Assembly (NCBI GenBank): GCA_009937505.1
Contig: JAACFJ010000009.1
Coordinates: 1 to 64,000 of the forward strand
Origin: Gammaproteobacteria bacterium
GTDB taxonomy: Bacteria; Pseudomonadota; Gammaproteobacteria; Steroidobacterales; Woeseiaceae
Reading direction: 5' to 3'
Length of the DNA stretch: 64,000 nt
The notes below the pieces were generated by a model, which had not been told where the DNA came from, did no database searches, and saw nothing but the letters and a program-made list of their open reading frames with translations. Shown piece by piece: positions 27,393 to 35,992 of this stretch (within the stretch, counting starts at the first letter, position 1; each line of letters begins with the position of its first letter). A program made the translations under genes and the position numbers.

Positions 27393-30141
27393 TTTTTGCG
27401 GGTTCGACACGCGCGGCGCAGAACTTGAATTCGGGGATTTTGCCGTAGGGATCGAGCTCCGCGTTGGTCAGCAGGTTCGCGGCCGCTTCCGTGTAGCAGA
27501 ACGGGATGAACACCATGCCTTCCGCCACCTCGCGGTCGAGCCGCACGCGCAGGGTAATCGAGCCGCGCCGTGTCGACACCCGGATAAAATCTCCCGGCGC
27601 GAGTTTCATCGTCTCGATATCGCGCGGTGACAGGCTTGCCACCGCTTCCGGCTCGAGCTCGTCAAGGTTGCCCGCACGCCGCGTCATGGCGCCGGTATGC
27701 CAGTGTTCGAGCATCCGCCCGGTGGTCAGGATCATCGGATAGTCGTCATCCGGCAGCTCGTCCGGCGGCGTAAGCTCGGTTGGGACGATCCTGGCGCGGC
27801 CGCTCGTCGTCGGAAAACCGGCACCGAAGATGATGTCGTTCCCCGGTTTGTCGGGTGCATCGCAGGGATAGGTCACCGCGTCCTCGCGCTCGAGGCGCTC
27901 CCAGGTGATATGCGCCAGCGACGGCATGATCTCCGTCATCTCCGCAAAGACGTCCCGGGGGTGCGTGTAGTTCCAGTCCAGCCCCATACGCCGCGCGATC
28001 TCCTGCGTGATCCACCAGTCCTGGCGCGTGCCGCCCGGCAGCGGCACGACTTCGCGGGCGAGCTGGACCTGCCGGTTGGTATTGGTGAAGGTGCCGGTTT
28101 TTTCCGGGTGCGCTGATGCCGGCAACACGACGTCCGCCTGCCAGGCCGTCTCGGTGAGGAAGATATCCTGCACCACGAGGTGTCCCAGCTTGGCCAGCGC
28201 CGCACGCGCATGCGCCTGATCCGGATCCGACATCGCCGGGTTCTCGCCCAGGATGTACATGGCTGTGATCTCACTGGCGTGGATCGCATTAACGATCTCG
28301 ACGACAGTGAGGCCACGTTTCGGGTCCAGCTCCGTTCCCCAGAAATCCTCGTACCTCTGCCGGTTGTCGTCGTCCTCCACCGACTTGTAGTCGGGGAAGA
28401 ACATCGGGATCAGCCCGGCGTCCGACGCGCCCTGCACATTGTTCTGCCCGCGCAGCGGATGTAGTCCGGTTCCGGGGCGACCCACATGCCCGGTGATCAG
28501 CGCCAGCGCGATCAGGCCGCGGGCATTGTCCGTGCCGTGCACGGACTGCGAGATGCCCATGCCCCAGAAGATGATCGAGTTGCTTGATGTCGCGTACAGG
28601 CGCGCCACGTCGCGGATGGTCTGCGCTTCGATGCCACAAACCTCGGCCATCTTCTCCGGCGGAAACGCTTTGACCCGCTCGGCGAGTTCGTCGAAGCCTT
28701 CGGCGTACGATTGCAGGTAATCCCGATCGTAGAGCTCCTCTTCGACAATCGTGTGGATCATTGCGTTCAGCAACGCCACGTCCATGCCGGCCTTGAACTG
28801 CAGGTTGTAGCTTGCGTGACGGCCCAGCCCCTGCCCGCGCGGATCGGCAACGATGAGCTTCGCGCCCTGCTTCGCCCTGTTCTTTAAATACGTGGCCGCA
28901 ACGGGATGGTTCTGCTCCGGGCGTGCACCGATGACGATGATGCAGTCGGCTTCATCTGCCGCGGTAAAAGGTGCGGTGACCGCGCCCGAACCGATGCCCT
29001 CCATGAGCGCCGCAACCGACGATGCATGGCAGAGGCGCGTGCAGTGATCGACGTTGTTCGTGCCGAAGCCGGTCCGCACCAGCTTCTGGAAGAGGTAGGC
29101 TTCCTCGTTCGACCCCTTTGCCGAACCGAATCCGGCAAGCCCTGACGCACCCTTCTCGTCGAGCGCGTTTTTCAGGCCCGTCGCCGCCCTGTCCAGCGCT
29201 TCCTCCCAGCTTGCCTCGCGGAAGTGAGTCCACGGGTTGGCCGGATCGAGCTGCAGCGCCCCATCCTTGGGCGCGTCGTCACGACGGATCAAAGGTTTGG
29301 TCAGGCGATCCGCATGGGTGATGTAGTCGAAACCGAACCGACCCTTCACGCACAGGCGCTGTTCGTTCGCCGGGCCGTTGCGCCCGTCGACGTACAGGAT
29401 CTTGTCATCCTTGACGTGCGCCCGTGTCTGGCAGCCAACACCGCAATACGGGCACAGCGTATCGACGTGGCGGTCTTCGAACTCGCGTCGCGTGCCGGCA
29501 TCGTCAAGCAGGTTCGCTTCCATGAGTGCGCCGGTCGGACAGGCCTGCACGCATTCGCCACAGGCCACGCAGGTCGAATCTCCCATCGGGTCGTCGAAGT
29601 CGAACACGATCTTCGACCCGTGACCGCGATACGCCATGCCGATGACGTCGTTCACCTGCACCTCGCGACAGGCGCGGACACAGAGATTGCAGTGGATACA
29701 GGCATCGAGATTGACGGCGATCGCGACGTGGCTGGCATCGCTGTCGGTCTTCGGCCGAGCGGGGAAGCGGCTGTCCGTTACGCCCATTGCATCTGCCCAG
29801 GTCCAGAATTTCGAGTCCGGATCGTGCGCCGTCTCGCGTGCCGGCTGGTCGGCGACCAGCATTTCCATGACCATTCGCCGTGCGCTCTTCGCTTCGTCCG
29901 AGGCGGTGTTGACGACCATGTCGTGCACCGGCTTCCTGATGCAGGACGCGGCGAGCACACGTTCCCCCTTGATCTCGACCATGCAGGCGCGGCAATTGCC
30001 GTCGGCACGATAACCCGGCTCAGGCGCGTAACAAAGATGCGGTATTTTGGTGCCCTGACGCTGCGCCACCTGCCAGATGGTTTCGTCCGGGGACGCCTCG
30101 ACCTGCTTGCCGTCCAGGACGAAGGTGATCTTCTCCGTCAC
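27382..30141 (-). CDS. fdhA: NAD-linked formate dehydrogenase, molybdenum catalytic subunit
   Basis: 919 residues, the usual length. Domain order: N-terminal [2Fe-2S] ferredoxin domain with the pair CRAC; a Cys/His cluster region; two [4Fe-4S] motifs (CIHCNLCVRAC and CVACGECVQACP); the [4Fe-4S] entry of the molybdopterin domain (CPYCGVGC); then the bis-MGD domains, with the Mo-ligating residue in DHCTRLCHA, a cysteine rather than selenocysteine. It oxidises formate to CO2 in the cytoplasm, passing electrons to the fused diaphorase subunit. The GTG start at 30141 follows GGAGGAG and overlaps the partner stop (GTGA). The stop TGA is inside the palindromic element (ending KRGQ). Confidence 0.93.
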   Translation of the reverse strand: MTEKITFVLDGKQVEASPDETIWQVAQRQGTKIPHLCYAPEPGYRADGNCRACMVEIKGERVLAASCIRKPVHDMVVNTASDEAKSARRMVMEMLVADQPARETAHDPDSKFWTWADAMGVTDSRFPARPKTDSDASHVAIAVNLDACIHCNLCVRACREVQVNDVIGMAYRGHGSKIVFDFDDPMGDSTCVACGECVQACPTGALMEANLLDDAGTRREFEDRHVDTLCPYCGVGCQTRAHVKDDKILYVDGRNGPANEQRLCVKGRFGFDYITHADRLTKPLIRRDDAPKDGALQLDPANPWTHFREASWEEALDRAATGLKNALDEKGASGLAGFGSAKGSNEEAYLFQKLVRTGFGTNNVDHCTRLCHASSVAALMEGIGSGAVTAPFTAADEADCIIVIGARPEQNHPVAATYLKNRAKQGAKLIVADPRGQGLGRHASYNLQFKAGMDVALLNAMIHTIVEEELYDRDYLQSYAEGFDELAERVKAFPPEKMAEVCGIEAQTIRDVARLYATSSNSIIFWGMGISQSVHGTDNARGLIALALITGHVGRPGTGLHPLRGQNNVQGASDAGLIPMFFPDYKSVEDDDNRQRYEDFWGTELDPKRGLTVVEIVNAIHASEITAMYILGENPAMSDPDQAHARAALAKLGHLVVQDIFLTETAWQADVVLPASAHPEKTGTFTNTNRQVQLAREVVPLPGGTRQDWWITQEIARRMGLDWNYTHPRDVFAEMTEIMPSLAHITWERLEREDAVTYPCDAPDKPGNDIIFGAGFPTTSGRARIVPTELTPPDELPDDDYPMILTTGRMLEHWHTGAMTRRAGNLDELEPEAVASLSPRDIETMKLAPGDFIRVSTRRGSITLRVRLDREVAEGMVFIPFCYTEAAANLLTNAELDPYGKIPEFKFCAARVEPAKRGQ

Positions 30142-31754
30142 GACAACTCCTCCGGGAAATACTTGATGAGACACAGCAGCGGGTTCGGCGCCGCCTGCCC
30201 CAGCCCGCAGATCGAGGCCGAAACCATAGTGGCGCTGAGTTCGACCAGCAGCTCCCTGTCCCACGCCTGCTCCGACATCAGTTTCACGGCCTTCTCGGTA
30301 CCTACCCTGCAAGGCGTGCACTGGCCGCAGCTCTCGTCTTCGAAAAATCGCATCAGGTTGAGCGCCGCGTCCCGGATGCTGTCCTTGTCGGACAACACGA
30401 CCACCGCCGCCGAGCCGATGAAACCACCGTGTTCTTCGAGAGTGTCGAAATCGAGCGGTATGTCCGCCATGCTCGCGGGCAATATTCCGCCCGATGCGCC
30501 GCCCGGCAGGTAGGCTTTGAAGCTGTGCCCGTCCGCCATGCCGCCACAATATTCGTCGATCAACTCCTGCGCGGTTATCCCTGCAGGTGCGAATTTCACG
30601 CCGGGCTCCTTCACTCTTCCCGAGACCGAGAAGCTGCGCCTGCCCTGGCGCCCGTTACGACCCTCGCCGGAAAACCAGGCCGGGCCCCGCTCGAGGATGT
30701 CGCGCACCCAGTAGAGCGTTTCGACGTTGTGAACGAGCGTCGGCCGCCCGAACAGGCCCACCTGGCTCGGGTAAGGCGGCTTGTGGCGCGGCAGGCCACG
30801 CTTGCCCTCGATGCTTTCCAGCATCGCGGACTCTTCGCCGCAAATGTAGGCACCCGCGCCGCGACGCAGGTGGATCGCGCGATCGCCATTGAGACCTTCG
30901 CGTTCAAGGTCGCCGATGGCTTCCCTGAGAATCTCGTTGATGGCTGGATATTCGTCGCGCAGGTAGATGTAGATCGCCTGCGCATCAACCGCCCAGGCGG
31001 CGATGAGCATGCCCTCGAGGAAACGATGCGGGTCGCGTTCCAGGTGGTAACGATCCTTGAAGGTGCCCGGCTCACCCTCGTCCGCATTCACCGCCAGCAG
31101 GCGGGGTCCGGCCTCCTGCCGTACGAAGTGCCATTTGCGACCCGCGGGAAAGCCCGCACCGCCGAGACCGCGCAATCGGGAGTCCTCCATCGATTTGATC
31201 ACGTCGTCGACCGATCGCGAGCCTGCGAGGCAGTCCCGCAATAATGTGTAGCCGCCTTCCTTTTCATAGGCATCGAAGCGCACGTGATCGGGGATCTCGG
31301 GATGATGATTGCCGCTCTGCAGTGCTGCGGCGATCGAGTCAGCATCGGCATAGTCGACGTGCCGGTGCCCCACCTCCGCCACCGGCGCCGTGTCGCAGCG
31401 CCCCATGCAGGGAGCGCGGACAACCCGCACATCGGCGCCAAGCTTTCCGGGGAGCGATTCGAGCAGCGCATCGCCGCCGGAAAACGCGCAGGTCAGGCTG
31501 TCGCAGACGCGGACCGTGACGGCCGGCGGCGCGGTTTCGCCGTCCAGGACGATGTCGAAATGGGCGTAAAAGGACGCGACTTCGTACACCTCGGCCATGG
31601 ATAAGCGCATTTCGGCCGCGAGCGCCTGCAGGTGCGCGGCGCTGAGGCGCCCGTACTTGTCCTGAACAAGGTGCAGATGTTCGATGAGCAAGTCGGGCGA
31701 ACGCGAGCGGTCACCGAGCAGCGTCGCGATTTCCTCGTGCGCCGTCGGGTCCAT
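30138..31754 (-). CDS. fdhB: Formate dehydrogenase diaphorase subunit, NuoE-NuoF fusion
   Basis: 538 residues joining two proteins that are separate in the Fds-type enzymes. Residues ~1-150 are NuoE-like with [2Fe-2S] cysteines in CDSLTC and CMGRC. Residues ~170-538 are NuoF-like with the NAD/FMN site GAGAYICGEESAMLESIEG (preceded by RGLGGAGFPAGRKW) and the [4Fe-4S] motif ESCGQCTPCR. It transfers formate electrons to NAD+ in the cytoplasm. The ATG at 31754 follows AAGGGG; the upstream in-frame extension is arginine-rich and unlike the family. It is the first gene of a two-gene operon coupled to fdhA by a four-base overlap. No fdhD or accessory gene is adjacent. Confidence 0.92.
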   Translation of the reverse strand: MDPTAHEEIATLLGDRSRSPDLLIEHLHLVQDKYGRLSAAHLQALAAEMRLSMAEVYEVASFYAHFDIVLDGETAPPAVTVRVCDSLTCAFSGGDALLESLPGKLGADVRVVRAPCMGRCDTAPVAEVGHRHVDYADADSIAAALQSGNHHPEIPDHVRFDAYEKEGGYTLLRDCLAGSRSVDDVIKSMEDSRLRGLGGAGFPAGRKWHFVRQEAGPRLLAVNADEGEPGTFKDRYHLERDPHRFLEGMLIAAWAVDAQAIYIYLRDEYPAINEILREAIGDLEREGLNGDRAIHLRRGAGAYICGEESAMLESIEGKRGLPRHKPPYPSQVGLFGRPTLVHNVETLYWVRDILERGPAWFSGEGRNGRQGRRSFSVSGRVKEPGVKFAPAGITAQELIDEYCGGMADGHSFKAYLPGGASGGILPASMADIPLDFDTLEEHGGFIGSAAVVVLSDKDSIRDAALNLMRFFEDESCGQCTPCRVGTEKAVKLMSEQAWDRELLVELSATMVSASICGLGQAAPNPLLCLIKYFPEELS

Positions 31755-31891
31755 CTGGCGCCCCTTGTGAAAAGCGGGCGAGCGCCGCCGCCCCGATCCG
31801 GGGGCTATGCGGCGTTGGTTCGTCTTTTTTTCGCCGCCATCAGCCATAACAGCCCGTTCCTGTCACTCTTCGTGCGTAGGGTACCATCAAT

Positions 31892-31949
31892 GGGGACAGT
31901 GACTTTAAGTGCCAGGCGACTCCGCCTGGCACTTAAAGTCACTGTCCCC
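31892..31949. repeat. Palindromic gene-end element, copy 5
   Basis: A full palindrome of the TTTAAGTG subtype with the short loop GACTC/C. It lies between the enolase-family gene, whose TAG stop (31949-31951) overlaps it by one base, and the promoter region of the formate dehydrogenase operon on the same strand. Confidence 0.93.
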
Positions 31950-33052
31950 TAACTAAATACGGCGACGGGAGCACCCAGCACATCAATATCCGGCTCGATG
32001 CCGAGGCCCGGGTCGTCCGATGCGCTCATATGACCCGCCACGCGCTGCGGTGCGCCCGTCGCATTACGAACCGTGACGTAGCTGTTGAAATCGGTCGCCG
32101 AGAATCTGAGAGCCTCCGGCGTCGAATGGGCAAGGTGGGCTATCGCCGCCGTGATGATGTCGCCGCCCCAGCTGTCTTCGATGGTCATGGGCAGGTTCAG
32201 CGTCACGCACAGGTCACGAATCTGGCGCGCCCTGGTCAGCCCCCCAACCTTGGAGATCTTCAGATTGATGACATCCATTGCACCATCGCCGTGGCCGCGC
32301 ATCAGTGCTTCTATGTCCGTGATGTTCTCGTCGAGGATGAACGGCAGGGGCGTGTTCCGCCTGACCGTCAGGCAATGCTCGTAAGAGCGGCACGGCTGCT
32401 CGATGTAGACGTCGCGATCGCGAACCGCGTTGACAACACGAATCGCATCATCGACACGCCAGCCAGTGTTGGCATCAGCGACGAGCACTTCCGCTTCTGT
32501 CAGTACATCGGCCGCCGCGTGAATGCGTTGGACATCGTCTGCAGGGTCGCCGCCGACCTTGAGCTGGAACTTGGTGTAGCCATCGTCGCGATGTTCCGCA
32601 ACGTTTTCTGCCATCTCGTCGGCCGGGCGCTGACTGATCGCGCGATAGAGCGCAACACTTTCACCGAATTTTCCGCCCAACAAATCGCAGACCGATTTTC
32701 CGCAGACCTTGCCGAGCAGGTCCCAACACGCCATATCGATGGCGGACTTGACGTACGGGTGGCCGAGCAGCGCCCGGTCCATGAGCTGGTTGATCGGGCC
32801 GATCGCCGTCGGGTCCTGTCCGATCAGGCTGCCGGATAATTCCGCGATCCCGGCCCGCGCACCCGGGCCGAATGCCGGCAGGTAAAACGGTCCGAGGGGG
32901 CACACTTCGCCGTATCCCGACAGGCCGTCATCGGTGACCAACTCGACGACGGTGCTGTCGAATACTTCGACGTATTTGCCCTCCGACCACGAGTAACGCC
33001 CCTCGACGAGAGGCAGGTCGATCTGGTACACGCGGATTTCAGAAATTTTCAC
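31949..33052 (-). CDS. Enolase-superfamily racemase/dehydratase, hydroxyproline-betaine epimerase-like
   Basis: 367 residues from a GTG (33052; VKISEIRVYQIDLPL). The N-terminal capping domain (EGKYVEVFDSTVVEL, GYGEVCPLGPFYLPAFGPG) closely resembles 4-hydroxyproline-betaine 2-epimerase and cis-3-hydroxyproline dehydratase. The barrel carries the expected lysine (FQLKVGG), metal ligands Asp (VADANTGW), Glu (YIEQPC) and Asp/Glu (ILDENITD), and the second lysine in INLKISKVGG. It abstracts an alpha proton next to a carboxylate, with Mg2+. An osmolyte or hydroxyproline catabolic role is likely but unproven. It is flanked on both sides by palindromic element copies. Confidence 0.83.
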   Translation of the reverse strand: MKISEIRVYQIDLPLVEGRYSWSEGKYVEVFDSTVVELVTDDGLSGYGEVCPLGPFYLPAFGPGARAGIAELSGSLIGQDPTAIGPINQLMDRALLGHPYVKSAIDMACWDLLGKVCGKSVCDLLGGKFGESVALYRAISQRPADEMAENVAEHRDDGYTKFQLKVGGDPADDVQRIHAAADVLTEAEVLVADANTGWRVDDAIRVVNAVRDRDVYIEQPCRSYEHCLTVRRNTPLPFILDENITDIEALMRGHGDGAMDVINLKISKVGGLTRARQIRDLCVTLNLPMTIEDSWGGDIITAAIAHLAHSTPEALRFSATDFNSYVTVRNATGAPQRVAGHMSASDDPGLGIEPDIDVLGAPVAVFS

Positions 33053-33073
33053 GTCTTCGTGTTTCCCGTAATT

Positions 33074-33131
33074 GGGGACAGTGACTTTAAGTGCCAGGCG
33101 ACTCCGCCTGGCACTTAAAGTCACTGTCCCC
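33074..33131. repeat. Palindromic gene-end element, copy 6
   Basis: Its sequence is essentially identical to copy 5 (31892-31949), including the loop. It sits 21 bases upstream of the enolase-family GTG start and directly abuts the 3' end of the pyruvate carboxylase remnant on the same strand. The enolase gene is thus bracketed by two direct copies. Confidence 0.93.
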
Positions 33132-33240
33132 TTGTTCGAGCTCGACCAGCAGATCCTTCTTGTCGAACTGCTCTCCGATCCGCGCGAAACACACGGATCG
33201 CAATCTCGCTGCGATTGGCGAAGAGGATCCTGATACACAT
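33132..33240 (-). pseudogene. pyc: Pyruvate carboxylase remnant, both ends joined
   Basis: From the ATG at 33240 the minus strand reads ILFANRSEIAIRVFRA, the N-terminus of the biotin carboxylase domain of pyruvate carboxylase. Immediately after it, one frame over, comes ARIGEQFDKKDLLVELEQ, which fits the extreme C-terminus of its biotinyl domain. Some 1,100 codons between are missing. The junction lies in the short GC repeat CGCGCG near 33181. The remnant runs straight into palindromic element copy 6. It cannot make a working enzyme. I identify the family from memory of its conserved ends; a similar biotin carboxylase cannot be excluded. Confidence 0.75.
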
Positions 33241-33265
33241 CATTTCTTGGAGAATGTGACCAGAT

Positions 33266-33301
33266 CACTCTCGCAGCAAGGATTCACTGAACCCGAGAGT
33301 G
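33266..33301 (-). terminator. Possible hairpin downstream of the TPR gene
   Basis: CACTCTCG and CGAGAGTG form an 8-bp stem with a 20-base loop, about 45 bases beyond the stop of the TPR gene. There is no clear U-tract, so it is weak evidence for a terminator. Confidence 0.3.
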
Positions 33302-33345
33302 CCACACTCATCGCTCCGGACAAAAGTTACGAACGAGACAGTTGC

Positions 33346-33936
33346 CTAGGGCAGCTCCGCGAGCATCTTCTCGGCCGATTCGCGGATCGATGTGTTGCCG
33401 CCCACCTGCATTGCGTTCGTAAGGGCCACACGCGCCTGCTCCGTATTCCCGAGCTGGCTGTTCACGTAGCCCAACGTCAACCAGATCCTCTGGTGACCCG
33501 CGTCCTTTGCTGCGCCTTCATTCAACCACCGCAGGGCGTCGTCCGGCCGGCCGAGATAGAACAGAGTCAGTCCAAGATTGTTATAGATTTCCGCATCGTT
33601 CGGGCTATGCGCCAACAGTTGCTCGTACAACTGCGCGGCTTGTGCATACTGTTTGTTGACGAAGTACTCTTCAGCCCGGCGATAGATTTCAGCGGGATCG
33701 CTTGGCGCCGGCTCGACGAGTCCCGGCGAAGTCAACCGCGAAATATCTGTTGCCGTGATGCCCCGGGACCAGGCGGCCGCCGATGGATTTGCTATCTGCG
33801 AGTGACCACTCACGGTCTCTGCGTCCTGTACATAGTATTCGCGCGTAAACGCGAAAACCGCGAGCCCGAAGAAGACCTGGAATATTGCGAGAAGCGTCCA
33901 GAACCGTTTGTCGCGAGCCATAAAATCCGCTGCCAT
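33346..33936 (-). CDS. Membrane-anchored TPR protein
   Basis: 196 residues from the ATG at 33936, preceded by GAGGTTGG; a second ATG at 33921 (MARDKRFW) is possible. One N-terminal transmembrane helix (FWTLLAIFQVFFGLAVFAF) anchors a periplasmic region with about three tetratricopeptide repeats: AEIYRRAEEYFVNKQYAQAAQLYEQ, then PNDAEIYNNLGLTLFYLGRPDDAL, then HQRIWLTLGYVNSQLGNTEQA. TPRs mediate protein-protein contact. No partner is adjacent: the neighbours are a pseudogene and a small stress-type protein. Confidence 0.82.
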   Translation of the reverse strand: MAADFMARDKRFWTLLAIFQVFFGLAVFAFTREYYVQDAETVSGHSQIANPSAAAWSRGITATDISRLTSPGLVEPAPSDPAEIYRRAEEYFVNKQYAQAAQLYEQLLAHSPNDAEIYNNLGLTLFYLGRPDDALRWLNEGAAKDAGHQRIWLTLGYVNSQLGNTEQARVALTNAMQVGGNTSIRESAEKMLAELP

Positions 33937-34037
33937 CCAACCTCGATGTGCGGAATATACACCATCCCCCTGGATCCGGCGCTCTTGCGGGTCGGATGCC
34001 GTCAGACCGGCGATGCCGGTCTCAATCAATCAGCCGG

Positions 34038-34238
34038 CTAATGAACCTCTGCCGGATTGTGCCGATTCAGAATCTCCAGGACCTCGGACCTCGTCGCATC
34101 CGGAACGAACACGCGGATCTTGCGGTGATCTCTATCGACCTTGATCTTTTCGCTGGGAATGCCGGTCGAAAGGAGATCGTCTTCGACGTTTGTAATCGCT
34201 CTGACGTTTTTGTAGGTTGCTACCAATGCTTCGGTCAT
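34038..34238 (-). CDS. Small conserved protein, unknown function
   Basis: 66 residues from the ATG at 34238 with an excellent ribosome binding site (AGGAGAAG then TGCT). The sequence ATYKNVRAITNVEDDLLSTGIPSEKI is followed by VDRDHRKIRVFVPDATRSEVLEILNRH, a beta-alpha-beta pattern like a tiny ferredoxin-like domain. Similar 60-70-residue proteins with STGIP-EKI and IPAATE-EI-EIL-RH blocks are common in sulfur- and methane-associated proteobacteria, but their function is unknown to me. Single gene, no clear operon. Confidence 0.75.
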   Translation of the reverse strand: MTEALVATYKNVRAITNVEDDLLSTGIPSEKIKVDRDHRKIRVFVPDATRSEVLEILNRHNPAEVH

Positions 34239-34416
34239 AGCACTTCTCCTGTTGCACCAACTACGCAAAACGCAAATATTTCCCGTCTTCGGTGCCTTAT
34301 GGATATTGATGCGGCAGGAAGATTTTCAAGCTGAAAGCACCCGAAACCAACCAATGTAGACCTTCGATCATTGGCTCGGCCAGGCATCGCTCAGTGACCG
34401 GCATTCCCGGCTCGCT

Positions 34417-35829
34417 TCAACCAATCAGGCCGATGATCAGGAAGCCGATGGTCGCTATGCCGGCCGCAACCAGTGCATAGGGCAACTGGGTTCGAACATG
34501 GTCGATATGGTCGGTAGCCGAAGCCATGGATGCCAGGACAGTCGTGTCGCTGATCGGCGAGGCGTGGTCGCCGAATATCGCGCCGGAGATGGCCGCAGCA
34601 AGCATCAGCGGTACGGGCAGACCGAGGGCCGCCGCAATCGGCACGGCGATTGGAATCATGATGGCAAACGTACCCCAGCTCGACCCTACGGAAAATGCGA
34701 TGAAGGCCGAGACAAGGAAGACGATAGGCGCCAGCAGCACCGGCGGAATATTCCCGCTGACGAGGTTTGCCACGTAGACGCCGGTGCCGAGTTCGCCGGC
34801 GACATCGCCCAGCGCGAGCGCGAGTAACAGAATGATGGCTATGGGCAGCAGGTCGCCCGCGCCTTTCATGAAGACCTGCATCAATTCAGCAACCGAGCTA
34901 TCGCCCTTGACCAGCGTCATGATCCAGGCAACCACAATCGCGAAGCACACGGACCAGAGGACGGACACCGAGCCCGAACCTTTGATGATGTTGCCGTCGC
35001 CGGTGATGTACAGAGAGACCGGCATCATGAACACCATTGCCAGTATGGGCAACGCCATTAACCACGCCGACGGAACACCCTCTTCGTCATTGACCGCCTG
35101 CTCTGCGGAAACATCGACAAGCGGCACGGCGCCCGGCCAAAGGATGTCGCCGCCCTGCGTCCTCGCCTCCGCTTTTTTCATCGGGCCAATATTGACGTTC
35201 TTCCAGATGACGACCCCCGCGAGCAGGATTGCGGTGATGGGATACAGGTTGAGTGGCACAGCGGCGATAAATGTCTGCAAAGGATTCTCGACGCCCGTCG
35301 ACGCAACGAGACTGATGATGAATGCGCCCCAGGCATTGAGAGGAATCATGACGCATACCGGTGCCGACGTAGCATCGATCAGGTAGGCAAGCTTCTCTCT
35401 CGAAACCTTGTGGCGGTCGAATAACGGGCGGCTGACCGAGCCGGCAACAAGCAGTGTGATACTCGACTCGACGAAAATAACCAGCCCGGTCGCCCATGCC
35501 AGAATCTGGGCACGAAACCCGTTGTGCACCCAATGCCGGGTCTCGAGGTAATGCACGAACCCTCTCACACCGCCGGAATGTTCAATCGTGGCGATCAGCG
35601 GTCCGATCAGGAGCGTGAAAACCAGCACACGGGCATCGCCCGGATCGGTAAAGACGTTGATCGTACCGTCGAGGCTTCTGGCAAGACCGGCCAGCGGATT
35701 GAACTGGCTCAACAGGGTATGCCCCATCCAGATACCTGCGGCCAGCGACAGGATCACCTGCTTGCTCCAAATCGCGAGCACGATCGCGAGCACGGGCGGC
35801 AGGACCGAGTACCAGGCCGGGTCACTCAT
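34417..35829 (-). CDS. NhaC-family Na+/H+ antiporter
   Basis: 470 residues, polytopic (about eleven to twelve helices). It starts MSDPAWYSVLPPVLAIVLAIWSKQV, typical of the NhaC/Na+-H+ antiporter family, and carries the conserved blocks ITLLVAGSVSRPLFDRHKVSREKLAYLIDATSAPVCVMIPLNAWG (acidic and Ser/Thr residues of the transport site) and ISGAIFGDHASPISDTTVLASMAS. It exchanges Na+ (or organic cations/amino acids) for protons at the inner membrane. The ATG at 35829 is chosen for family fit; the upstream open frame overlaps the divergent opine-type gene's leader. The shared intergenic region carries both promoters. Confidence 0.88.
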   Translation of the reverse strand: MSDPAWYSVLPPVLAIVLAIWSKQVILSLAAGIWMGHTLLSQFNPLAGLARSLDGTINVFTDPGDARVLVFTLLIGPLIATIEHSGGVRGFVHYLETRHWVHNGFRAQILAWATGLVIFVESSITLLVAGSVSRPLFDRHKVSREKLAYLIDATSAPVCVMIPLNAWGAFIISLVASTGVENPLQTFIAAVPLNLYPITAILLAGVVIWKNVNIGPMKKAEARTQGGDILWPGAVPLVDVSAEQAVNDEEGVPSAWLMALPILAMVFMMPVSLYITGDGNIIKGSGSVSVLWSVCFAIVVAWIMTLVKGDSSVAELMQVFMKGAGDLLPIAIILLLALALGDVAGELGTGVYVANLVSGNIPPVLLAPIVFLVSAFIAFSVGSSWGTFAIMIPIAVPIAAALGLPVPLMLAAAISGAIFGDHASPISDTTVLASMASATDHIDHVRTQLPYALVAAGIATIGFLIIGLIG

Positions 35830-35992
35830 CGAGAAATCCGACGACAGTAACGCGATTGGTCGTCTTGCGGAGAAGCATGTGCAATTATGATCGTTGTTAT
35901 GCGGCGCGGAGCCCATTAAACCACAGGAGGCCGGCGTGCCGATGTCGGTTGCCGGTTGGGCCATGCAGCCAACGTTAGCGAGGAGCAGGAGA

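Noticed and set aside
29020..29060. Selenocysteine codon in the formate dehydrogenase active site
   Set aside because: The Mo-ligand position reads TGC (Cys) in RLCHA and no in-frame TGA is present.
29224..30513. Long open frame on the plus strand across the formate dehydrogenase genes
   Set aside because: Shadow of high-GC codon usage opposite a strongly conserved coding frame; no ribosome site or recognisable domain.
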